In this document: positions 1-5,599 of the stretch, one piece after another
Position numbering within the stretch: the first letter of the stretch is position 1
Layout: each line of letters begins with the position of its first letter
NCBI GenBank assembly: GCA_030591285.1
Contig: JAUVBH010000050.1
Coordinates: 1-8,737, forward strand
Reading direction: 5' to 3'
Length of the DNA stretch: 8,737 nt
From: Thermoplasmatota archaeon
Lineage (GTDB): Archaea; Thermoplasmatota; Penumbrarchaeia; Penumbrarchaeales; Penumbrarchaeaceae
The notes under the pieces: generated by a model
Told to the model about the DNA's origin: nothing
The model's input: the letters and a program-made list of their open reading frames with translations, nothing else
The model's database searches: none
Program-made: the position numbers and the translations under genes

Positions 1-396
1 GATGGTAGAGCTGAGTTGAACAACCTGTACGGAAGGGTTGTGAAATACGATGGAAACCCGGCAGCGATCAAGGCCATGGAAGATACCTTCGAACCTTCGG
101 ATGTGAAATGGAGAGGATTTCCTGTGATTCCAGGTTCAGGTCTTTCAATTCACAAGCGATATGAGGACCATGATGCTAAAAAGAGGTTCGAGGATGATCT
201 CACCGAGGTCATTGACCTCGAGATACCTGAACCAGCAGGTTGCAGGTGTGGTGAGGTACTCAGAGGTCTGATAGATCCTATCGATTGTCCACTGTTCGGA
301 AAGGCCTGTGAACCAAACGTTCCCATCGGTCCCTGCATGGTCTCAAGGGAAGGCAGCTGCAATATCCTTTATCGCTGGGGAAGAAACCCCGTTTGA
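1..396 (+). CDS. hypD: Hydrogenase maturation factor HypD, C-terminal part (5' end outside window)
   Basis: The frame is open from the first base, so the gene starts upstream; the in-frame TTG at 16 is internal. About 131 codons are visible, roughly the last third of a family usually near 360-380 residues. Recognisable HypD signatures are LNNLYGRVV (visible residues 6-14), FEPSDVKWRGFPVIPGSGL (30-48), and the Cys-rich end: CRCGEVLRG, CPLFGKAC, GPCMVS and EGSC, with cysteines at about 81, 83, 96, 103, 112 and 120. In the family, C-terminal cysteines ligate a [4Fe-4S] cluster, and HypD works with HypC in the cytoplasm to assemble and carry the Fe(CN)2CO unit to [NiFe]-hydrogenase large subunits. 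Inference: the organism makes a [NiFe]-hydrogenase, and hypC or other hyp genes are likely just upstream. The TGA stop is followed by a palindrome and a T-run that may terminate the transcript. Confidence 0.93.
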   Translation, partial: DGRAELNNLYGRVVKYDGNPAAIKAMEDTFEPSDVKWRGFPVIPGSGLSIHKRYEDHDAKKRFEDDLTEVIDLEIPEPAGCRCGEVLRGLIDPIDCPLFGKACEPNVPIGPCMVSREGSCNILYRWGRNPV

Positions 397-403
397 GCGT
401 CTT

Positions 404-467
404 CCGATAGTTTCGGTTTTGTAACACGACTAGGTCGTGTTGGGATCTTAACGGTGTAATATTTTTT
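404..467 (+). terminator. Possible hypD terminator region: two small hairpins and a T-run
   Basis: Just after the hypD stop, CCGA-TAGTT-TCGG (404-416) is followed by TTTT. Next comes a perfect 8-bp inverted repeat with a 3-nt spacer, AACACGAC-TAG-GTCGTGTT (423-441), and then six T at 462-467. Archaeal termination depends mainly on T-runs, so the T6 is the likeliest release point. The palindrome could instead be a binding site for a dimeric regulator of the downstream small gene. Neither role can be settled from sequence alone. Confidence 0.4.
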
Positions 468-486
468 CTCACCCCTCCTGCTTAGA

Positions 487-497
487 TGTAAATAATA
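487..497 (+). promoter_or_regulatory. Candidate archaeal TATA element for the small gene
   Basis: TGTAAATAATA is the most AT-rich box between hypD and the 79-codon gene. It lies about 80 nt upstream of the ATG at 572. A start site about 25 nt downstream (near 517-522) would give a leader of roughly 50-55 nt, which fits a gene with a Shine-Dalgarno. The match to the consensus is only moderate. The rest of the 397-571 gap holds no convincing gene. Confidence 0.3.
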
Positions 498-558
498 CCG
501 GATGGGTTTGGCCTTTTGCCGTCACATTTCCGTTGGTGGCGGTCGATGAACAGAAAAC

Positions 559-564
559 GGAGGT
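559..564 (+). promoter_or_regulatory. Shine-Dalgarno that fixes the start of the small gene
   Basis: GGAGGT lies 7 nt upstream of the ATG at 572, an ideal spacing. It selects this ATG over the in-frame GTG at 533, which has no such element and would add 13 residues. The upstream stretch TTTCCGTT (527-534) can pair with AACGGAGG (556-563) using two G-U pairs, which would partly cover the site. Confidence 0.8.
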
Positions 565-571
565 ATGTAAA

Positions 572-811
572 ATGGTAGTCGAAACTAGACTAATGGGTTA
601 TGTAAGGCGATCCCGCAATGGCGGGGCGATCAAACTAAGCGTTGCACGCGATGCGTTCACAAGCGCTGAGAGGTACAAGAGTGCCGATGGAACAGAGTAC
701 GTCGGAATGATAATCAACCTCAACAAGCTGAGGAACCTCTTGACAGGAGAGCAGGAGGTAACAGCCATCAATCAGCTGACCGAGGGCCCCAAACCAGATG
801 CATCTGCATAG
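572..811 (+). CDS. Small basic-start protein of 79 residues, function unknown
   Basis: The start is ATG 572, set by GGAGGT 7 nt upstream. The product is soluble, with no signal peptide, membrane helix or Cys motif. The N-terminal half is basic (YVRRSRNGGAIKLS, residues 10-23), then AERYKSADGTEYVGMIINL (32-50), KLRNLLTGEQEVTAINQL (52-69) and an acidic, Pro-containing tail. The pattern suggests two or three beta strands (10-25, 42-50) followed by a helix (51-58). The layout of RRS-NG-G-IKLS, then DG-EYV and a short helix, loosely recalls the single-strand nucleic-acid binding fold of PC4-like proteins, but this is only a resemblance of pattern. I do not recognise the family. It has its own signals and a strong terminator-like hairpin, so it is probably a real, well-expressed, single-gene transcript rather than part of the hyp operon. 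Confidence 0.8.
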   Translation: MVVETRLMGYVRRSRNGGAIKLSVARDAFTSAERYKSADGTEYVGMIINLNKLRNLLTGEQEVTAINQLTEGPKPDASA

Positions 812-829
812 GATGAGCGGTCTCTCCCG

Positions 830-857
830 AGGGTGGGAGCCCTCCCGCTCCCACCCT
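830..857. terminator. Strong GC-rich hairpin between convergent genes
   Basis: A perfect 11-bp inverted repeat AGGGTGGGAGC (830-840) / GCTCCCACCCT (847-857), with loop CCTCCC, begins 18 nt after the small gene's stop. An AT-rich stretch follows. Because the TauE-family gene on the minus strand ends at 890, the same hairpin lies 3' of both transcripts and could serve as a bidirectional terminator or 3'-end stabiliser. There is no classical long T-run right after it on either strand. Confidence 0.65.
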
Positions 858-862
858 ATAAT

Positions 863-878
863 TATCAGAATTTTGATA
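863..878. repeat. AT-rich near-palindrome in the convergent gap
   Basis: TATCAGAATTTTGATA is a 16-bp inverted repeat with one mismatched pair, placed between the GC-rich hairpin and the stop of the minus-strand exporter gene. It may contribute to 3'-end formation of that gene, or be incidental AT-rich sequence. Confidence 0.35.
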
Positions 879-889
879 AGTTGATCTTC

Positions 890-1642
890 TCAAAGAGATC
901 GAATAAGGGCTATCAGGCCACCGATCAATGACATCAGACCGGCCATTGAAACAAGTATCAAAGCGATCCTTCTGAAAAACTTCTCATTGACATTCTTCGA
1001 AATTTTGGTACCGATAAAGATACCCAGTAGGGCGACAGGGAGTGTCCATCCAGCAAGAACCAGAACCTCCACTGTTATCAGCCCCATCAATGTGAATACC
1101 AACAGTGTTGCCACGTTCAAGAAGAAGAAATAGGTCACTGTGTTGGCCCGGAAGTTCTTTTTGGGTATGTTCTGATTGGCAAAGAACAGGATCACAGGGG
1201 GCCCGCTCATGGAAACGCTTCCATTGAGTAAGCCACTGATCACCCCAATGGGAACACTGAGAACCTTCTCATTCTGTACTTTGAATCCCCTTCCTGAAAG
1301 CAGGACCAGCCCGAATATCACTATCACCGATCCTATCAGTATCTTCAAGATATCAGGCGATAGGAATACAAGAAGATAAGCACCGAATGGGAGGCCCAAT
1401 ATGCCTCCAAGGAGGATAGGAGCGATCTTCAGTTTTTGGATGTGTTTTCTTGCCTCAAATGCCAGGACCTCGTTCATTATCAATCCATGGATCAATACTG
1501 CTGGGATCAGGACCCTGGGTTCGATGAATAGTACCAGAGTGGGAACCATCACCAATCCGGATCCGAATCCTACCAACCCCTGAATGAACCCTGCAATGAG
1601 AACAATAAGAAGCACCAGGATCAGAAAATAACCGAAATCCAC
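890..1642 (-). CDS. TauE/SafE (TSUP) family membrane transporter
   Basis: The 250-residue, highly hydrophobic product has about seven to eight membrane segments, the usual size for the family. It shows the two diagnostic half-repeats: GLVGFGSGLVMVPTL near residues 22-36 and GLLNGSVSMSGPPVILFF near 137-154. TSUP members move small anions such as sulfite, sulfoacetate or other organosulfur and carboxylate compounds across the cytoplasmic membrane, usually outward. The substrate here cannot be read from sequence. The start codon is GTG at 1642 with no Shine-Dalgarno. A weak AT-rich box (TTCAAATC on the minus strand, around 1664-1671) about 26 nt upstream would suit a leaderless transcript, but read-through from the methyltransferase gene 75 nt upstream is equally possible. 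It is the last gene of the leftward run and ends against the convergent hairpin. Confidence 0.9.
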   Translation of the reverse strand: MDFGYFLILVLLIVLIAGFIQGLVGFGSGLVMVPTLVLFIEPRVLIPAVLIHGLIMNEVLAFEARKHIQKLKIAPILLGGILGLPFGAYLLVFLSPDILKILIGSVIVIFGLVLLSGRGFKVQNEKVLSVPIGVISGLLNGSVSMSGPPVILFFANQNIPKKNFRANTVTYFFFLNVATLLVFTLMGLITVEVLVLAGWTLPVALLGIFIGTKISKNVNEKFFRRIALILVSMAGLMSLIGGLIALIRSL

Positions 1643-1717
1643 GAAGGTTCAGTGACAATGGCTGATTTGAACGTTTGCCCCCCTATCCTCTGGAACCCGA
1701 GCAGAAACCGATCACGA

Positions 1718-2437
1718 TCAGAATAAGAATGGTGCTTCTTTCTTGTATGAATTATAATCGTGGTCCTTTCCCATCTCTTTCTCCTCTTTCACACAGACCC
1801 TGACATACATTACAAAAAGAACGATACCGAATATCAATGTCAGAATTGTTGTCCATCCGATGATCCACCCGTAGATCACCATGAGGAAACCGAAATACTG
1901 AGGATGTCTGGATATCGAATAGATCCCATGGGTCACCAATCCATCCTTTGAAATGTTCTTGTATAGGGTTACCCACCCAACGATCACGATAACCGTCCCC
2001 AGGAGCATCAATACTGCACCGTAAGCCATGGGAAGTGTAAATGCAAAACCAACACCCAGCATTCTGATGGTGAACAGAGTATCGATCGGGGCTGTTGTTG
2101 TTGTCTGAAATGCCCTTGAAAAGAACATAATGGTCAATGGTATCCCGTACATCTCAATGAACAGAGAAATGAAGAAGGCTGCCACAAGGCCATATTCCTT
2201 CCATGATACTTTCTTACGAAATGAAAGTGGTATCAAAAATGAAACGAACAGAATTATGTTGATCAATACAACATGCCATTGACCTGTGATCACTGAACCC
2301 TCGATGGCTCCGGTAAAATGGGCCTTCAGATGTTCAAGGAAATGAAATGGGAAGAACAGTGGAAAGATCAGTATCAGGACCATTACAGTCCTGATGACCC
2401 ATTTCCAGGGAGATCTGCCCTTTTTCCCATTCTCCAT
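1718..2437 (-). CDS. Integral-membrane methyltransferase of the ICMT/PEMT (isoprenylcysteine / phospholipid methyltransferase-like) family
   Basis: The product is 239 residues from ATG 2437, with about five or six membrane segments (roughly 14-34, 55-73, 82-105, 128-158, 182-211). The C-terminal SAM-binding signature is clear: LVTHGIYSISRHPQYFGF at 167-184 (G-Y-RHP-Y-G), then a hydrophobic helix and EE at 218-219, DYNSYKKEAPFLF at the end. Family members methylate prenyl-cysteine carboxylates, phospholipid amines or other membrane-buried acceptors using S-adenosylmethionine. Which acceptor applies here is unknown. A longer frame starts at TTG 2524, but it would overlap the phosphodiesterase gene by 50 nt and add a polar tail with four Asn in a row. 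I prefer ATG 2437, which also has an AT-rich box about 27 nt upstream. No Shine-Dalgarno is present, consistent with a leaderless transcript. Confidence 0.85.
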   Translation of the reverse strand: MENGKKGRSPWKWVIRTVMVLILIFPLFFPFHFLEHLKAHFTGAIEGSVITGQWHVVLINIILFVSFLIPLSFRKKVSWKEYGLVAAFFISLFIEMYGIPLTIMFFSRAFQTTTTAPIDTLFTIRMLGVGFAFTLPMAYGAVLMLLGTVIVIVGWVTLYKNISKDGLVTHGIYSISRHPQYFGFLMVIYGWIIGWTTILTLIFGIVLFVMYVRVCVKEEKEMGKDHDYNSYKKEAPFLF

Positions 2438-2458
2438 GAGAGGTGATGATACAGAATG

Positions 2459-2470
2459 ATTATTATTATT
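2459..2470 (-). promoter_or_regulatory. Candidate TATA element for the membrane methyltransferase
   Basis: On the minus strand AATAATAATAAT is centred about 27 nt upstream of ATG 2437, the distance expected between an archaeal TATA box and the start of a leaderless transcript. It sits immediately downstream of the phosphodiesterase stop (2475-2477). It is a simple AAT repeat, so the match could be fortuitous. Confidence 0.35.
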
Positions 2471-2474
2471 GGTG

Positions 2475-3158
2475 CTAAAATGAAACCAGTTCAGGATCAT
2501 CGGTGAATATACCATCCACCCCAAGGGTGGTTACTTTCTTCAACCAATTCTGATCGTTCACGGTCCAGGTCAGGACCTTCAATCCACGGGATCTGACCTC
2601 GTTCATCAACTGAACATCCAGAAGGTCCTTTCTTGGATGGACAGACCAAGCTCCGATCTCCGAAGCGAATTCCAATCCCATTTCCACATGATCCTCAAGA
2701 ATATATCCCATCGGGATGTCCTGACCCAGATCTGAAAGATCCAGAAGTTCATCCGGTTTGAAAGATGACACCAGAAGGTCACCGTGCTTCGGTTCCTTGT
2801 TTGCCAGATACTTCTCCAGGGTCTTGCCAACAGGTCGATAAGAGCCCTTTCCTTTCAGCTCAATATTGATCCCTACTTTCCCAAAAAAAATATCCATGAC
2901 TCCATCCAGGGTGGGGATCTTTTCTCCAAGTCCTGCATCCAGTTCCCTGATCTCTGACAGTGATAGATCAGATACAGCTCCACTCCCATTGGTGGTCCGA
3001 TCCACAGTTTCATCATGGATAACCACGATCTCACCTGTGGAGCATACATGGACATCAAGCTCGATCATGTCCACTTTCAGAGCCATGGCTTTCCGGAAGG
3101 ACATCATGGTATTCTCGGGAGCGAGGGCTGCTGCTCCCCTGTGACCGATCAATAACAA
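2475..3158 (-). CDS. Glycerophosphodiester phosphodiesterase (GDPD family)
   Basis: The 227-residue protein is a complete GDPD TIM-barrel of the short, soluble, bacterial/archaeal type with no signal peptide, so it should act in the cytoplasm. The active-site set is intact: HRG at 6-8, PEN at 14-16, E33-x-D35, HD at 48-49 (general acid/base), RTTNGSG at 54-60, PTLD at 82-85, E100-x-K102, and the late WTVND (198-202) and GVDGIFTDDP (213-222). The family hydrolyses glycerophosphodiesters from phospholipid headgroups to glycerol phosphate and an alcohol, with a divalent metal. With archaeal lipids, the natural substrate could be a glycerol-1-phosphate derivative (inference). The start is TTG 3158, chosen because GGAGGT lies 6 nt upstream; a second TTG at 3152 is too far from it. 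Only 3 nt separate it from the beta-helix gene upstream, so the two form one transcript. Confidence 0.93.
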   Translation of the reverse strand: MLLIGHRGAAALAPENTMMSFRKAMALKVDMIELDVHVCSTGEIVVIHDETVDRTTNGSGAVSDLSLSEIRELDAGLGEKIPTLDGVMDIFFGKVGINIELKGKGSYRPVGKTLEKYLANKEPKHGDLLVSSFKPDELLDLSDLGQDIPMGYILEDHVEMGLEFASEIGAWSVHPRKDLLDVQLMNEVRSRGLKVLTWTVNDQNWLKKVTTLGVDGIFTDDPELVSF

Positions 3159-3161
3159 ATA

Positions 3162-5534
3162 TCAACCTCCCGTTGGAGGTCTCTGGCTGTTGTCTACCTC
3201 TACAAGTTTCTGCCCGCCGTTGCTCTTGAGGAATATCAGAAGCATGACCCCGACAAGGATGATCAGACCGATGATTGTGCTTACGATCAGGATCAGATAG
3301 TTCATTCCATCATCTGTGTCCCTGGGTATCTCATCCGAGGTGTCCACAGGAGCATAGGGACTGACAGTAGTGTCATCATCGTCATCATCATCAGAGGGAG
3401 GGTCCGGAATGATCACTATTCCACCATCATCATCATCATCCGATGGCGTAGGGGGGTCTGGATCTGTTCCAGGATCGATGTCATCGTCATCATCATCTCC
3501 GATGTCCAGAGGATAATCAGCTGAATTCATAGGATCGGTCCCGTAGAATTCTTCAAGTACATCATCAAAACCATCGTTGTCATCATCATCATCATCGGAA
3601 TCGGGGATCCCATCTTCATCATTATCCGGTTCAGGTGATGCTACGGTTCTGAATGTGAAGATATAATTTCCTTGAAATATCTCACCAAAAGCACCCATCA
3701 CATCTTCCAGTATAACGGTATACGTCATGCTGTGACCCAGATCATTGAATGGGACTATCTCCAGAAGCATATCAGTGGGATAGTATGTCGAATCGAACAT
3801 GACAGGGAGACCACCGGGACCGTTGATCTCCAGGACAACAGTTGATGGATCGATATCCTTGTCAAAGAAAAGATGGATCGAGGTATCCACCAGGACCCCC
3901 ACAGCACCGTTTACAGGATCGCTATCGATCACTCTGATCATTGGCAATCTGGTCAGCACGATCACTATCTGGTCCTGTTCAGAGTTATCTATGTCTCCGG
4001 AATGTGTTAGAAATCCGGTTTCATCCACGGTGAAATTGAAAATATGGATCATTCTCTCCCCTGGATCCTCCCCATCCCCATCACCATTGAGATCCCGTTG
4101 ATCCATGATCTTGAGATATCTTGACCCTTCACCATTTTCATCCGTACCCACTGGTCGTTTTACACCTGATTCATTCCGAATATCAATGGATACGTCCGGT
4201 ATCGGATCGCTGGAAGTGTCCATGACCTTGAAACCGAAGGTCTTCTGGATGATCAATTTCGATAGTTCATCCTTGAAGGTAACCGATCTACCATCGTAAT
4301 CGGTGTCATATAGAACAGCTGTGGAGCGGTCTTCCAGATCGAATTGATATCGGCCGTTGGATGGATCGCCTCCGACAATATTGGAATCGAAAATATCAAT
4401 AACCGCCTGTTCACGAAGATAGAAGGCGTCACCACCATTATCATTGACGGTTGTCCCATGTATCTCGAGATGAGCGTTTGTGATCTGGAAACCATCATCA
4501 CCATTGTTCCTGACCTGGGAGTCAACTACCTTTACCCTGGAACCGTTGAACGATCTGACACCGTCATAATTGTGATCCCGTATCATAGAATCATGGATCT
4601 CAACAATTGAATCATTGACACTTATCCCGACGAATTGATTGTCCCGTATCAGGTCATTTCTGATGATAGGTTTTGAATCCACCTTTATATTGTAACCTGC
4701 TTCATTTGCATGGATCTCGTTGTTCTCCATTCTGGCATTTGAATACCAAAGCAGCATTCCGTTCAAACATCGATATATCGTATTGTTCGAAACCATGGGG
4801 GACCTGTAACCATTGAGGAGTATCCCGTTGTTCTCGATGTCGTAAATGGTATTGCCGTCAATTATCGGAGAGGAGTAGTAACCTGAAACAATGCCGAACC
4901 TCTGCCTGTAGATGTGATTGTCCAGTATCCTTGGTGAGGAGGTTCCATTGGTGAATATTGCAGCTCCAAGATTATCATAGAACCTGTTGTTCCTGATCAG
5001 AGGAGAGGAGGATTCTACATGGAGGACATCCCCCTGGCAGGAAGTGAACGATGAGTTCAGGATCTGGATATCACTGGAGTGCAGCTCGATACCATGATCC
5101 CAGGGATAAACAGGATCACCAAATATCTCGCTGATAGCAACGGATTCCAGTGTAACTTCCCCATCGAGTATCATCTTGTAATGTTTGGTCGAGCTCGAAG
5201 ATGTGATAAGACAATTGTTTGCTACAAGCTCGGCACCATCTTCAACCTTCAGGACCAGCAGCCCGTCAATGGTACAGTTCATTCTGAGGTTGACCTGGCT
5301 CAGGGTTAGTCTTCCACCTGATTCAACTGTGAGGTTCCCGTTCACAAGAATGGTGGTATCTTCCCAGAGAATGTCATCACCGGATTCTATGACCCAGTCA
5401 TAAGGTGTGAGAAATCCTCCTGAACCATCAGGAACTGGACCATTCCTCTCAGCATTGGAAATGGTCATGGCACCCATTAATAGAAAAAGCGCCAAAGTGA
5501 CTATGATCAACGGTCTCCTGGATTCTCCTATCAT
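3162..5534 (-). CDS. NosD-like beta-helix surface protein with Asp-rich stalk and C-terminal membrane anchor
   Basis: In the 790-residue form (ATG 5534) the order is as follows. A signal peptide lies at 1-28 (RRP, then a hydrophobic core, cleavage near SNA/ERN). A right-handed parallel beta-helix follows (about 50-420), with many PbH1-type rungs such as SPIIDGNTIY, NNGILLNGYRSPMVSNNTIY and DDGFQI. Next is a carboxypeptidase-regulatory-like sandwich (about 430-530) and a Big_5-like Ig domain (about 535-630, DPVNGAVGVLVDTS). Then come thrombospondin-3/dockerin-like calcium repeats (636-675), a poly-Asp/Pro stalk (to about 741), one membrane helix (744-769) and a 20-residue tail. Nine N-x-S/T sequons suit an exported, glycosylated protein. 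Related helices bind or cleave polysaccharides, but no catalytic residues can be assigned. The ATG at 5561 would add nine residues ahead of the signal peptide; I prefer 5534 because a TATA-like box lies about 34 nt upstream and the signal peptide then begins normally. Confidence 0.88.
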   Translation of the reverse strand: MIGESRRPLIIVTLALFLLMGAMTISNAERNGPVPDGSGGFLTPYDWVIESGDDILWEDTTILVNGNLTVESGGRLTLSQVNLRMNCTIDGLLVLKVEDGAELVANNCLITSSSSTKHYKMILDGEVTLESVAISEIFGDPVYPWDHGIELHSSDIQILNSSFTSCQGDVLHVESSSPLIRNNRFYDNLGAAIFTNGTSSPRILDNHIYRQRFGIVSGYYSSPIIDGNTIYDIENNGILLNGYRSPMVSNNTIYRCLNGMLLWYSNARMENNEIHANEAGYNIKVDSKPIIRNDLIRDNQFVGISVNDSIVEIHDSMIRDHNYDGVRSFNGSRVKVVDSQVRNNGDDGFQITNAHLEIHGTTVNDNGGDAFYLREQAVIDIFDSNIVGGDPSNGRYQFDLEDRSTAVLYDTDYDGRSVTFKDELSKLIIQKTFGFKVMDTSSDPIPDVSIDIRNESGVKRPVGTDENGEGSRYLKIMDQRDLNGDGDGEDPGERMIHIFNFTVDETGFLTHSGDIDNSEQDQIVIVLTRLPMIRVIDSDPVNGAVGVLVDTSIHLFFDKDIDPSTVVLEINGPGGLPVMFDSTYYPTDMLLEIVPFNDLGHSMTYTVILEDVMGAFGEIFQGNYIFTFRTVASPEPDNDEDGIPDSDDDDDDNDGFDDVLEEFYGTDPMNSADYPLDIGDDDDDDIDPGTDPDPPTPSDDDDDGGIVIIPDPPSDDDDDDDTTVSPYAPVDTSDEIPRDTDDGMNYLILIVSTIIGLIILVGVMLLIFLKSNGGQKLVEVDNSQRPPTGG
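3165..3180 (-). promoter_or_regulatory. Shine-Dalgarno of the phosphodiesterase inside a perfect hairpin
   Basis: In the minus-strand mRNA, ACCTCC-AACG-GGAGGT forms a 6-bp stem with a 4-nt loop. The 3' arm GGAGGT is the Shine-Dalgarno for TTG 3158. The hairpin encodes the last residues (PPTGG) of the beta-helix protein, whose stop follows directly. A ribosome finishing that gene would melt the stem, so the arrangement predicts translational coupling. Confidence 0.6.
3373..3600 (-). repeat. Four Asp-codon (GAT/GAC) triplet tracts
   Basis: On the plus strand, runs of CAT/ATC triplets occur near 3373-3392, 3424-3441, 3479-3498 and 3579-3600. They encode runs of five to seven Asp residues in the stalk of the beta-helix protein. 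The tracts are in frame, so slippage would change stalk length without a frameshift. The acidic runs probably bind divalent cations or keep the stalk extended. Confidence 0.7.
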
Positions 5535-5563
5535 TCCCAACCTGTAATGGATGTGGCCCATTC

Positions 5564-5573
5564 TTTATTAAAA
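5564..5573 (-). promoter_or_regulatory. Candidate TATA element for the beta-helix gene
   Basis: The minus-strand sequence TTTTAATAAA lies in the short gap after the dehydrogenase stop. It is centred about 34 nt upstream of ATG 5534, which predicts a leader of about 8 nt ending in AGGTTGGGA. It is too close (about 8 nt) to serve ATG 5561. This is part of the case for the internal start. Confidence 0.4.
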
Positions 5574-5599
5574 CATTGGATACATGTTTGCATCGTTGG

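Noticed and set aside
377..390. GGGG-AAGAAA-CCCC inverted repeat near the hypD stop
   Set aside because: Only 4 bp and within coding sequence; no T-run follows directly.
533..571. Longer form of the small protein starting at GTG 533
   Set aside because: No ribosome site precedes it, and a perfect GGAGGT sits 7 nt before the in-frame ATG at 572.
612..625. CCCGC-AATG-GCGGG hairpin flanked by GGCGATC repeats inside the small gene
   Set aside because: It falls in codons for RSRNGGA, where Arg and Gly codon composition explains it; stem of only 5 bp.
3373..3600. Spaced CAT/ATC runs considered as a CRISPR-like or satellite array
   Set aside because: The runs are simple triplets encoding Asp in a continuous reading frame, without defined repeat units or spacers.
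4253..4525. Alternative minus-strand frame of 90 codons inside the beta-helix gene
   Set aside because: It is a shadow frame of a gene with continuous domain similarity; no start signal or domain of its own.
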